Assembly (NCBI GenBank): GCA_022511505.1
Contig: JAFLTK010000186.1
Location: 1-6,089 of the forward strand
Source: Muribaculaceae bacterium
GTDB taxonomy: Bacteria > Bacteroidota > Bacteroidia > Bacteroidales > Muribaculaceae
Reading direction: 5' to 3'
Length of the DNA stretch: 6,089 nt
A program made the position numbers and the translations under genes. The notes under the pieces are model-generated. The model made no database searches, was not told the DNA's origin, and saw only the letters and a list, made by a program, of their open reading frames with translations. Positions within the stretch are counted from its first letter, which is position 1. Every line of letters begins with the position of its first letter. Below are positions 1 through 6,089 of this stretch, in pieces.

Positions 1-250
1 CCATCGACTCGCCCATCGAGGGGTTGGGAGTCAGGTAGAAGGCGCCCCCGTTGATGTCAAACTTTGGTAAATAGCCCGTCTTGGCAACAGCTTTGTCGAG
101 GCGTGACTGCTCAACGCGGTTTTGGGCAATCTGCATGTCCTCGTCGGTCTGCAACGCCATCTCGCGGCACTCGCTCAGGGTCAGGTCCATGGCCGCGGCC
201 TCCAGTGTTGCGACCAGACCGAGGACGAATACTATATATTTAAGTTTCAT
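1..250 (-). CDS. TolC-family outer-membrane efflux protein, N-terminal part (runs off the left edge)
   Basis: The ATG is at 250-248 and the frame stays open to the window edge, giving 83 residues. Residues 1-20 form a signal peptide: basic start MKLKY, hydrophobic core IVFVLGLVATL, then an alanine-rich end with likely cleavage near A20. The mature part begins MDLTLSECREMALQ, followed by an Asp/Glu-rich stretch, IAQNRVEQSRLDKAVAKTGYLPKFDING (split here: helix IAQNRVEQSR, then the turn GYLPKFDI at about 59-66). This LTL-E-C-ALQ / helix / G-LP pattern is the usual start of TolC-like (OEP) proteins, which form the trimeric outer-membrane duct of tripartite pumps. A full protein would be roughly 400-480 residues. 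The start overlaps the permease stop as ATGA (250-247), so translational coupling is likely. Family is well supported. Substrate and exact subfamily cannot be told. Confidence 0.88.
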   Translation of the reverse strand, partial: MKLKYIVFVLGLVATLEAAAMDLTLSECREMALQTDEDMQIAQNRVEQSRLDKAVAKTGYLPKFDINGGAFYLTPNPSMGESM

Positions 251-3200
251 TGTTTGCGGGATTTAACTTTGAAGAAGAATGAGTAGAGCACGGGCAGGAA
301 GAGGAGCGTCACGAGGGTGCCGACGATGAGGCCGCCGATGACGGTGACGGCGAGAGGGCCATACATCGGGTCGCTGACGAGCGGCAGCATGCCGGCTACG
401 GTTGTCAGCGATGCCAGCAGGACGGGGCGCACGCGCGAGAGGGTTGCCTGCACGATGGCGGGGAAGAGTTCCATGCGTTGGTTGACGGTCAGGGCGTTGA
501 TTTCGTCGACAAGCACAATGGCGTTTTTCATCATCATGCCGACGAGGCCCATCAGGCCGAGGATGGCAAGGAATGTGAACGGCGTGTCGGTCAGCAACAG
601 CGCCGGGACGATGCCACAGAGCACAAACGGGAAGCAAAGGATGATGACGGCCAGTTTGCGCCAGTCGTTGAAAAGCAACAGGAGCACGATGATTAGAATG
701 ACGACCATGGCGGGGATGTTCTGGAACACCTTGCCCATAGCGTCGTCGGCAATCTCGCTTTCGCCAACGAAGCGCATCGTGTAGCCGTGGGGCAACTGAA
801 TTTTCTCAATCTCGGTCTTGACCGACTTGAGCAACTTGTCGGGCGTGGCCTCGGGGTTGTATGGGTCGGGGTCACACTCCACCTGGATGGCCCGGCGGCC
901 GTTGTAGCGATAAATCAGCGACTCGTCGAGGATAGTCGCCATGCTGTCGACACAGTTGGCGAGCGTGGTTGTGACAAACATTTTCTTCTGTATATCTTCC
1001 TTGCTGACCGAGCCGCGCACGGCGCCCTCGAGGTCGCGGGGCGAGACGTTGACATTCATCATTGACCAGACAGGGATATTGGATAGGTCAGAGAGACGGT
1101 TGCCCTCGTGGTCGCGGATGGTGACGTTGACGGGAATCAGGTTGTCGCGGTCGCTGATGACACCAACGGTATAACCGTCGGTCGCGGCCATGAAGGCGTT
1201 GCCAACATCCTCACGGTTGACGCCGGCGCGAGCGGCCGACCGGGCCGAATAGGCCACCGACAATTGGCGCGCGGGGTCGTTCCAGTTGGTCTGAACGGTG
1301 TAGGGGTCAACGTAGGGCGACGAGCGCATGATGTCGGCGGCCCGGTCGCTGAGGCGTCGCAACTCGTCGGCATCGGGGCCGGCAAATTCGACCTCGACGA
1401 GGTGGGACGACGACACCGAGAAATTATATTTGCGAGCGCGGATATATGCCTCGGGAGCAATCTGTCGCAGGCGCGCGGTCAGGTCGCGCGAGAGGCGCTG
1501 AACGGCGCGATAGTCCTTGCATTGGACGATGAACTCGGCATAGTCGTCGCCGGCCTCGGGCATGGGGCGCACGAGACAATAGCGGCCCGGCGCTCCGCCG
1601 AGGCTGATAGCCACGTTTTTGACGTCAGGCTCCTTCATGATGCTGTCGCTGAGTTCAAACATGCGCTCGCGGACGGCGTCGGGGTTGCTCTCGGGCGGAT
1701 AGTAGCATTCGAGCACAAACTGGTCATAATTGAAGTCGGGGAAGAACACATTTTTCACCATCAAGACGCCCCCGCCGGCACATGCCAGCAGCGCTACGGC
1801 CGAGGCGACGGCAACTCCCTTGTGGCCAATGAGATACTCGACGACGCGCTTGACAACCTTCTGGGGACGGTTCAACGGCGGTTGCCCGGCAACGTCGGCC
1901 TTGATATCCTTGGAGTCAAGCCATTGGTCGGCACAAACGGGCACTTGTATCAATGCCAACACCCAACTGACCAGGAGGCTGACACATATCACCAGAAACA
2001 GGTCTCCGGCAAATTCGCCTACCGTTCCCGATGTCAGGAAGATAGGCAAGAAAGTGGCGGCGGCGATAATCGTCGCGCCGAGTAGCGGCATGGCGGTCTG
2101 GCGGCCGATGCGATGGAGGTATTCTTTCTTGGGGAGTCCCTTTTTGCGGTCGACCATGATACCGTCCATGATGACGACGGCGTTGTCGACAAGCATACCC
2201 ATCGCGATGATGAAGGCGCCGAGCGAGATGCGCTGGAGTGTGGTCCCGAGCGTCGACAAGATAGGGAACGACAGGAGAACGGTCAGTATCAGGCCAAGGC
2301 CTATGATGAGGCCCGAGCGCCAGCCCATGGCGAGCATCAGAACGAATATCACAATCAGCACCGACTCTATCAGGTTGATGATGAACGACGAGACGGCCTC
2401 GGTAACTTGGTCGGGCTGGAAGAACTCTTTGTCAACGGTCAGGCCGACGGGGAGCATGTCGAGGGTCGAGTTGACGACCTTGTCGACCTCGGCGCCGACG
2501 TCGGGCACCACGGCCGAATTTTCCATGGCGACCATGATGACTACGGCCGGCTGTCGGTTGACATAAAAGCCGCCGGTCGAGGCGGTTGCCTCGTGACGAG
2601 TGACGGTAGCGATGTCGCCGATGCGCGTCTTTTTGCCGTCGGGTAGATTGAGGACGATGTCGGCAATCTCGTCGACCGTCGCGGCGCCGTCGGTGACGTT
2701 AATCGCCAGGCGGTCGTCGCCATTGTCAATCTTGCCGGCGTTGATGGCCTTGGTCGACGACTGGAGGGCGGCGGCAACGAGCATGGGGAGCATGCCGTTT
2801 TGGCGTATCTGCTCGGGGGTAAACGCGATGTCGATGACCTCGCGGCTGAGGCCGCCGATGTTGACGCGCTTGACACCCTTGACGCCCATAATCTCGCGCT
2901 TGAGAGTCTTGGCAAACGCTTCAAGTTCCTCGGGTTCATAGCCTTCACCGGTCAGCGCATAGAAGATGCCATAGACGTCCATCATGTCGTCAATCACGAT
3001 GGGGCTCATCACGCCCGGAGGCAAAAGCATCTCGGTATCAGACACTTTGCGGCGCACGAGGTCAAAATGTTGCTCAACCTCGTCGATGGGTGTCTCAAAA
3101 TTGAACTCAACCTGTATCAGCGCCTGGCCCGGCTTGACAGTGCTCGAAATCTTCTTGACGTCGGGCAGGGCGCGTAGTTGCTCCTCGAGCAGGGTGACTA

Positions 3201-3390
3201 CATCTTTCTCGACACGGCGGGTGTCGGCGCCGGGGTAAAGGACGACGACCGAGGCCTGCTTGACCGACACGGCGGGGTCCTCGAGTTTGGGCATGCGGAT
3301 ATAGGCGAGCACGCCGGCCGCCACTATCAGCACCATCAGCGACCAGAAAAGCGTGGGCCGCTGCATGAAAAATTTGGTTATGCGCTCCAT
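247..3390 (-). CDS. RND-family efflux permease (AcrB-like, COG0841 type), complete
   Basis: This is a 1047-residue inner-membrane pump, the usual length for drug-type (HAE) RND permeases, with the typical duplicated layout. TM1 is at about 13-31 and the first periplasmic loop at about 32-333. TM2-TM6 lie at about 334-482, with TM7 at about 525-546. The second loop covers about 548-886 and TM8-TM12 about 889-1038. The proton-relay region is recognisable. TM4 has GMLVDNAVVIMDGI with D402 and N403, where AcrB has D407/D408. TM10 has GMMMKNAIVLVDEI with K955 equivalent to AcrB K940. TM11 begins with SRVRPVLLAS, whose R988 probably matches AcrB R971. The start MERITKFFMQRPTLFW fits the amphipathic N-terminal helix of the family. 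Family knowledge says it takes substrates from the periplasm or outer leaflet and exports them through the adaptor and TolC-like partner. The gene lies 5 bp after the adaptor and overlaps the outer-membrane gene by 4 bp. Substrate is unknown. Confidence 0.96.
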   Translation of the reverse strand: MERITKFFMQRPTLFWSLMVLIVAAGVLAYIRMPKLEDPAVSVKQASVVVLYPGADTRRVEKDVVTLLEEQLRALPDVKKISSTVKPGQALIQVEFNFETPIDEVEQHFDLVRRKVSDTEMLLPPGVMSPIVIDDMMDVYGIFYALTGEGYEPEELEAFAKTLKREIMGVKGVKRVNIGGLSREVIDIAFTPEQIRQNGMLPMLVAAALQSSTKAINAGKIDNGDDRLAINVTDGAATVDEIADIVLNLPDGKKTRIGDIATVTRHEATASTGGFYVNRQPAVVIMVAMENSAVVPDVGAEVDKVVNSTLDMLPVGLTVDKEFFQPDQVTEAVSSFIINLIESVLIVIFVLMLAMGWRSGLIIGLGLILTVLLSFPILSTLGTTLQRISLGAFIIAMGMLVDNAVVIMDGIMVDRKKGLPKKEYLHRIGRQTAMPLLGATIIAAATFLPIFLTSGTVGEFAGDLFLVICVSLLVSWVLALIQVPVCADQWLDSKDIKADVAGQPPLNRPQKVVKRVVEYLIGHKGVAVASAVALLACAGGGVLMVKNVFFPDFNYDQFVLECYYPPESNPDAVRERMFELSDSIMKEPDVKNVAISLGGAPGRYCLVRPMPEAGDDYAEFIVQCKDYRAVQRLSRDLTARLRQIAPEAYIRARKYNFSVSSSHLVEVEFAGPDADELRRLSDRAADIMRSSPYVDPYTVQTNWNDPARQLSVAYSARSAARAGVNREDVGNAFMAATDGYTVGVISDRDNLIPVNVTIRDHEGNRLSDLSNIPVWSMMNVNVSPRDLEGAVRGSVSKEDIQKKMFVTTTLANCVDSMATILDESLIYRYNGRRAIQVECDPDPYNPEATPDKLLKSVKTEIEKIQLPHGYTMRFVGESEIADDAMGKVFQNIPAMVVILIIVLLLLFNDWRKLAVIILCFPFVLCGIVPALLLTDTPFTFLAILGLMGLVGMMMKNAIVLVDEINALTVNQRMELFPAIVQATLSRVRPVLLASLTTVAGMLPLVSDPMYGPLAVTVIGGLIVGTLVTLLFLPVLYSFFFKVKSRKQ

Positions 3391-3395
3391 TGCTT

Positions 3396-4448
3396 TTACA
3401 GGCCTATATCTTTACGATTCAACACGTTAACTTTCTCGCCCTCATAGAGTTGCTTGACGCCTGTCTCGACAATGCTCTCGCCGGGCATGACGCCCTTGAC
3501 CACACTCATCTTGCCCGACGGGGCGCCCTCGACGGTGACGGCCTTGCGATGGATGGTCGAGTCGGCCGCGTTGTAGACCCAGACGAAGGTCTTGCCGTCT
3601 TGAGCCACTATCGCGCGCGACGGAATTATTGCCTCGGCCTTGGTGTTCTCGGACGTCTCGAGCGTGACCGAGATATTCATGCCGGGAGTCAGTTCGCGGG
3701 CCACCGAGGACGGGATGGCGAGTTTCATGTGATAAAGCATATTGTTGTCGGCGTCGGGCGTGAAACTGACGATTGACAGGGGGATGCTCCCGGCCACACC
3801 GGGCACACTGCCGCTCGCCGCCGCGATGTGGCTTCTCTCGAGGTAGACGCCGACGGGGAGGTCGACCGATGCCATCAGGCGCGAGTCGTCGACGATGTTG
3901 ACCACCGGCGTGCCGGCGCCGACGAGTTCGCCCTCGTTCATGTATTTGGTTGATATATAGCCGCTTGCAGGAGCGTTGAGACGCGTATAGTCGAGACGTC
4001 GACGAGCCCCGTCGAGTTGAAGTTTTAGTTGCTCATAGCCGGTTTGGAATTTCTCGTAGTCATTTGGGGCGATGTTGTGCTTTTCAAACATCGCGTCCAT
4101 GCGCTCTTTCTCCTTGGTCATCTGGTTGAACTGCGCCTCGAGTTGAGACACGCCGATGCGGTAGTCGCTATCGTCAAGCGCCGCCAGCAATTGCCCCTTG
4201 TGGACACGGTCCCCTTCCTTGACGGCGATACGCGCAATCTTGCCATCGGCCATAAAGGCGGCGCTGACACTCGCGCCCTCCTCCACGACCCCGGGGTAGG
4301 TTGTCGACGCGTCGCCCGACAGCGACGATACCGACGTCAACATCACGTTTCTCAAGGCCGGCGCCTTGTCATCCTGTCGGCTACAGCCCGATGCGAGCAG
4401 CAACGCGGCCATCAGCAGAAGAGTATTTTGCAAATTACGTTTTTTCAT
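3396..4448 (-). CDS. RND efflux periplasmic adaptor (membrane fusion protein, HlyD/AcrA type), lipoprotein
   Basis: The protein has 350 residues, normal for AcrA-like adaptors. Residues 1-22 are a lipoprotein signal: MKKRN, a leucine-rich core, then LASGC with C22 as the probable lipidated cysteine, so it should be tethered in the periplasm. The first half of the lipoyl-like domain is at about 53-92, with GKIARIAVKEGDRVHKGQLL typical. A short alpha-hairpin follows at about 97-155, including KHNIAPNDYEKF. The second lipoyl half comes next at about 156-187 (LNAPASGYIS, then NEGELVGAGTPVVNIVD). A beta-barrel region spans about 190-265 and a membrane-proximal domain the C-terminal ~80 residues (PSRAIVAQDGKTFVWVY; EGEKVNVL at the end). 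It would link the permease to the TolC-like duct. It is first in the operon, just downstream of a TAATTTTG promoter element. The start is chosen because it gives an intact signal peptide. No Shine-Dalgarno sequence is seen, as usual in Bacteroidota. Confidence 0.95.
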   Translation of the reverse strand: MKKRNLQNTLLLMAALLLASGCSRQDDKAPALRNVMLTSVSSLSGDASTTYPGVVEEGASVSAAFMADGKIARIAVKEGDRVHKGQLLAALDDSDYRIGVSQLEAQFNQMTKEKERMDAMFEKHNIAPNDYEKFQTGYEQLKLQLDGARRRLDYTRLNAPASGYISTKYMNEGELVGAGTPVVNIVDDSRLMASVDLPVGVYLERSHIAAASGSVPGVAGSIPLSIVSFTPDADNNMLYHMKLAIPSSVARELTPGMNISVTLETSENTKAEAIIPSRAIVAQDGKTFVWVYNAADSTIHRKAVTVEGAPSGKMSVVKGVMPGESIVETGVKQLYEGEKVNVLNRKDIGL

Positions 4449-4473
4449 GACAATGGTTGGTTAAAATCGGTTG

Positions 4474-4481
4474 CAAAATTA
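4474..4481 (-). promoter_or_regulatory. Probable -7 promoter element of the efflux operon
   Basis: Read on the minus strand this octamer is TAATTTTG, an exact match to the Bacteroidota sigma-ABfr -7 consensus TAnnTTTG. It ends 25 bp upstream of the adaptor ATG, which puts the likely transcript start near 4467-4470 and leaves a leader of about 20 nt. I find no clear -33 TTTG/TTG at the expected spacing. That would fit a promoter needing an activator, possibly one acting at the repeats at 4511-4592. An octamer with six fixed bases can occur by chance in AT-rich DNA, hence moderate confidence. Confidence 0.55.
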
Positions 4482-4510
4482 TTGATAATCCACCTTATAT
4501 ATTTGCGCTG

Positions 4511-4592
4511 TTCCCCTTTTGGCAAAAAAATTCCCCCTTTTGGCAAAAAATGTATCCCTTTACCCCAAAAACTGTCCATTATGTCCAAAAAT
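4511..4592. repeat. Tandem ~20-22 bp repeat array with phased A/T tracts, upstream of the efflux operon
   Basis: Two nearly identical 20-bp units abut: 4511-4530 (TTCCCCTTTTGGCAAAAAAA) and 4531-4550 (one more C, one fewer A). A third, weaker copy at 4551-4572 keeps CCCTTT and CCAAAAA. A fourth at 4573-4592 keeps GTCC and CCAAAAA. The A-runs begin at 4524, 4544, 4567 and 4587, about two helical turns apart, so they lie on one face of the helix and could bend the DNA. On the minus strand the shared pattern is roughly TTTTTG, a variable middle, then GGG. From the inferred efflux transcript start the array covers about -45 to -125, where activators often bind. No protein-coding or RNA role is apparent. 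Confidence 0.7.
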
Positions 4593-4688
4593 ACCCATAA
4601 CCGGAGGAACAACCTTTCGCCCGAGCGCTCCCACTGCTCCAAATCAAAGCATAGACCGGAAATCTTTCATAAAACGAGAATTTGACCG
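4593..4688. other. Intergenic stretch with no supported feature
   Basis: This part of the 300-bp divergent intergenic region lies between the A-tract repeat array and the ATPase promoter repeats. It has no gene with codon or domain support, no SD-led small ORF and no strong hairpin. The only symmetry noticed is an 8-bp palindrome GAGCGCTC at 4623-4630, which is too short to interpret. Confidence 0.5.
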
Positions 4689-4744
4689 AAATTTATCGTT
4701 TATAAGTGATAAATTTGTATATTTGCCAAAATTTATCACTTATA
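4689..4744. promoter_or_regulatory. Putative operator: three copies of AAATTTATC, two forming a perfect 16-bp inverted repeat
   Basis: The core AAATTTATC occurs at 4689-4697 (plus), 4708-4716 (minus, as GATAAATTT) and 4729-4737 (plus), with centres 19 and 21 bp apart, about two helical turns. Copies two and three extend into a perfect inverted repeat: TATAAGTGATAAATTT (4701-4716) and AAATTTATCACTTATA (4729-4744), separated by 12 bp. Copy one continues as GTTTATAA, close to the ACTTATA tail of the others. The -7 element lies in the 12-bp spacer, so a protein bound to both arms would cover the promoter. The inferred transcript start is within the right arm, so a complete RNA hairpin is unlikely and a DNA-binding site is the better reading. 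The bound protein is unknown. Autoregulation is possible. Confidence 0.65.
4718..4725 (+). promoter_or_regulatory. Probable -7 promoter element of the ATPase gene
   Basis: TATATTTG is an exact match to the Bacteroidota -7 consensus TAnnTTTG. It ends 23 bp before the ATPase ATG, giving an inferred transcript start near 4729-4732 and a leader of under 20 nt without a Shine-Dalgarno sequence. No convincing -33 TTTG is seen. The expected region is occupied by the repeat copies. Its placement exactly in the spacer of the inverted repeat strengthens the call. Confidence 0.6.
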
Positions 4745-4748
4745 GACA

Positions 4749-5960
4749 ATGAAAATCATAGAAAGACCAACATATATAGAAAAGATTCAGCGCTATTTCG
4801 GGCGAAATACGATAATAATACTGACGGGACAACGTCGCGTTGGTAAGAGTTACCTGTTGAGAAGCCTGCGAGAACGACTGTCGTCAAATCCCGATAATAA
4901 TGTGATTTTTATCGATAAGGAGAAGAAAGAGTTTGACCCGATTTTAAGTTACGTCGAGTTGACGTCCTATATCGACAGCAATCGCAAACCGGAATCGATG
5001 AACTATGTCTTGATTGATGAGATTCAGGATATTGCGGGGTTTGAGAGGTCGTTAAGGGCTTATTATGAGGAAGATGATGTGCAGCTTGTTGTTACCGGCT
5101 CTAACTCAAAGATGTTGAGCGGCGAGTTAAGTACTTTGATTGGAGGAAGATATAAAGAGATTTATGTGCAATCGCTATCCTACGAAGAGTTTCTTTTGTT
5201 TCATGGTCTTGAGGATAACGACGACTCGTTGACGGCGTTTCTACGGTTTGGGGGTCTCCCGGGATTGGTCAGAACCGGTTTGAACGTGGATGATGTACTC
5301 GAGTATCAAAGCGATGTGCTTAACACAGTGCTTCTAAAAGATGTCATTTTAAGGCACCGGATAAGGAATGTTCCTTTCTTGCAGAATCTTGTCAGGTATC
5401 TTGCCGATAACACCGGAAAACTCATTTCGGCTTCAAATATAGCCAAATATATGAAATCGGCTAATAATCCAATCTCGACGGGCGTCATTCTGAACTATAT
5501 CGGTTATCTCTGTGAGTCGTTTGTGACTCGTCGTGTCAACCGCTATGACATTCATGGCAAGCGCCTTTTTGAAAACAATGATAAATATTACTTTCAGGAT
5601 TTAGGGCTCAGGAACTCGCTCGTCAGGGGAACGAGAAGTTTTGATATTGAGAAAGTTATTGAAAACGCTGTTTATAATCATCTGTTATATATGGGTTACA
5701 GCGTGACGGTTGGGCAACTCAAGGATAAAGAAATCGATTTTGTTGCCACCGGGAACGGCCGTGGCCCGATTTATATACAGGCAGCTTATCTCATTGCGAG
5801 CGAGGACACTTATAAAAGAGAGTTTGGAAATCTTAGAGAGATTAAAGACAACCATCCCAAGTTTGTCATCTCGATGTCTCCTCTCGTGGGCGATGGCGAT
5901 GATGCGGGTATCAGGCATCTGTCGCTACGCCGATTTTTGACGCGAGGATTTGATGATTGA
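4749..5960 (+). CDS. AAA-family ATPase with C-terminal DUF4143 (degenerate nuclease-like) domain
   Basis: This 403-residue protein is a typical full length for the AAA_14/DUF4143 group of 'ATP-binding proteins', common and often multi-copy in Bacteroidales. The P-loop is GQRRVGKS at 27-34 and Walker B is VLIDE at 87-91 in the family hallmark VLIDEIQD. Sensor-1-like VTGSNSKML follows at 115-123, then GGRY at 132-135 and LSYEEF at 143-148. After FGGLPGLV (167-174) comes a helical region with a winged-helix-like stretch at about 210-262. The C-terminal part has ENAVYNHLLYMGY (305-317), then KEIDFV (327-332) and IYIQAAYLI (341-349). This resembles a PD-(D/E)xK nuclease core, with D330 kept but QAA where an active enzyme would have ExK, so nuclease activity is doubtful. 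There is no signal peptide or membrane segment, so it should be cytoplasmic. Its cellular role is not established. It stands alone, divergent from the efflux operon, and sampled lines are visibly poorer in G+C than those genes. Confidence 0.92.
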   Translation: MKIIERPTYIEKIQRYFGRNTIIILTGQRRVGKSYLLRSLRERLSSNPDNNVIFIDKEKKEFDPILSYVELTSYIDSNRKPESMNYVLIDEIQDIAGFERSLRAYYEEDDVQLVVTGSNSKMLSGELSTLIGGRYKEIYVQSLSYEEFLLFHGLEDNDDSLTAFLRFGGLPGLVRTGLNVDDVLEYQSDVLNTVLLKDVILRHRIRNVPFLQNLVRYLADNTGKLISASNIAKYMKSANNPISTGVILNYIGYLCESFVTRRVNRYDIHGKRLFENNDKYYFQDLGLRNSLVRGTRSFDIEKVIENAVYNHLLYMGYSVTVGQLKDKEIDFVATGNGRGPIYIQAAYLIASEDTYKREFGNLREIKDNHPKFVISMSPLVGDGDDAGIRHLSLRRFLTRGFDD

Positions 5961-5979
5961 AAAATTGTTGGTAAAAAAC

Positions 5980-6011
5980 ACAAGAGCCGCGCCTGATGGC
6001 GCGACTCTTGT
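5980..6011. terminator. Hairpin terminator, best oriented for the minus-strand tRNA, possibly bidirectional
   Basis: ACAAGAG (5980-5986) pairs with CTCTTGT (6005-6011), then one C/A mismatch (5987/6004), then CGCGCC (5988-5993) pairs with GGCGCG (5998-6003) around the loop TGAT. The stem has 13 pairs in total. On the minus strand the hairpin is followed by a clean run of six T (complement of A5973-A5978), the classic intrinsic form, so it should end the transcript carrying the tRNA. On the plus strand only TTT (6011-6013) follows, so it would stop ATPase transcription less efficiently. The plus-strand stem begins 19 bp after the ATPase stop codon. Confidence 0.8.
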
Positions 6012-6041
6012 TTAACCACTAAAAAATATGTTATGAACAGG

Positions 6042-6089
6042 TAGCCCATAGGAGAATCGAACTCCTCTTTCAAGAATGAAAATCTTGCG
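6042..6089 (-). tRNA. tRNA-Glu (anticodon UUC), 3' part, continues past the right edge
   Basis: On the minus strand the window enters just before the anticodon arm. Stem CAAGA (6087-6083), loop TTTTCAT (6082-6076) and stem TCTTG (6075-6071) place the anticodon TTC at 6080-6078, which reads the glutamate codons GAA and GAG. A 4-nt variable region follows, then the T arm: AGGAG, loop TTCGATT, CTCCT (6050-6054). The 3' acceptor strand ATGGGCT ends at 6043 and the probable discriminator A is at 6042. The next bases read CCTG, so CCA does not appear to be encoded and would be added after transcription. The D arm and 5' acceptor strand are outside the window, so the acceptor pairing could not be checked. 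Confidence 0.88.

Noticed and set aside
1108..2085. Long open frame of 325 codons on the plus strand, opposite the RND permease
   Set aside because: It is antisense to a clearly coding permease. Its product has no recognisable domain and is rich in Gly, Asp, His, Val and Ala, as expected from reading G+C-rich codons backwards. Other long plus-strand frames at 1730-2566, 2113-2646 and 3390-3776 are the same effect.
4511..4592. CRISPR-like or VNTR array
   Set aside because: Units are ~20 bp, directly abutting and without unique spacers, and they decay after two copies. No cas gene is nearby.
4445..4642. Possible 65-residue minus-strand ORF running into the adaptor start
   Set aside because: It is made largely from the A-tract tandem repeat (repeated FLPKG) and the promoter region, has no domain, and would place the -7 element inside a gene. 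A regulatory intergenic region explains the sequence better.
4701..4744. Riboswitch or RNA attenuator hairpin before the ATPase
   Set aside because: The inferred transcript start falls at or inside the right arm, so the left arm would not be transcribed. The loop also contains the -7 element and there is no T-run.
4689..5978. Small mobile element with terminal repeats carrying the ATPase
   Set aside because: The AAATTTATC/TATAAGTGATAAATTT sequence occurs only at the 5' side. No matching copy or target duplication is seen after the stop codon, and there is no transposase.
5685..6073. Minus-strand ORFs over the ATPase 3' end and the tRNA (5685-5918 and 5810-6073)
   Set aside because: They overlap a well-supported ATPase, a terminator and a tRNA, and their translations show no domain.

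Overview
The window looks like chromosomal DNA of a Bacteroidota (Bacteroidales-type) bacterium. Three things point there: promoter elements matching the Bacteroidota -7 consensus TAnnTTTG in front of both divergent transcription units, an absence of Shine-Dalgarno sequences, and a gene set of a lipoprotein-type efflux adaptor, RND pump and TolC-like protein next to a DUF4143-type ATPase. The fairly high G+C of the efflux genes would suit a Muribaculaceae-like lineage, but that is only an impression. I could run no database search.

Positions 1-4448 (minus strand) hold a tripartite efflux operon read leftwards: a periplasmic adaptor lipoprotein (4448-3396), an RND inner-membrane permease of 1047 residues (3390-247), and the first 83 residues of a TolC-family outer-membrane protein (250 to beyond the left edge). 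The genes are 5 bp apart and then overlap by 4 bp (ATGA). Together they would form one drug or metabolite efflux pump spanning both membranes and driven by protons.

Positions 4449-4748 are a divergent intergenic region with no convincing gene but rich in structure. On the efflux side there is a -7 element (4474-4481), and upstream of it about four decaying tandem copies of a ~20-22 bp unit carrying phased A/T tracts (4511-4592). On the other side a -7 element (4718-4725) sits in the spacer of a perfect 16-bp inverted repeat. A third copy of its core AAATTTATC lies further upstream. Both arrangements look like protein-binding arrays and are the most interesting parts of the window.

Positions 4749-5960 (plus strand) encode a complete 403-residue ATPase with an N-terminal AAA-like P-loop domain and a C-terminal DUF4143 / degenerate nuclease-like domain. 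Its sampled base composition is lower in G+C than the efflux genes. It is followed by a hairpin terminator (5980-6011) that appears to serve mainly the opposite strand. There, a tRNA-Glu(UUC) gene enters from the right edge and ends at about 6042. No CRISPR array, insertion sequence or obviously new multi-gene system is visible.
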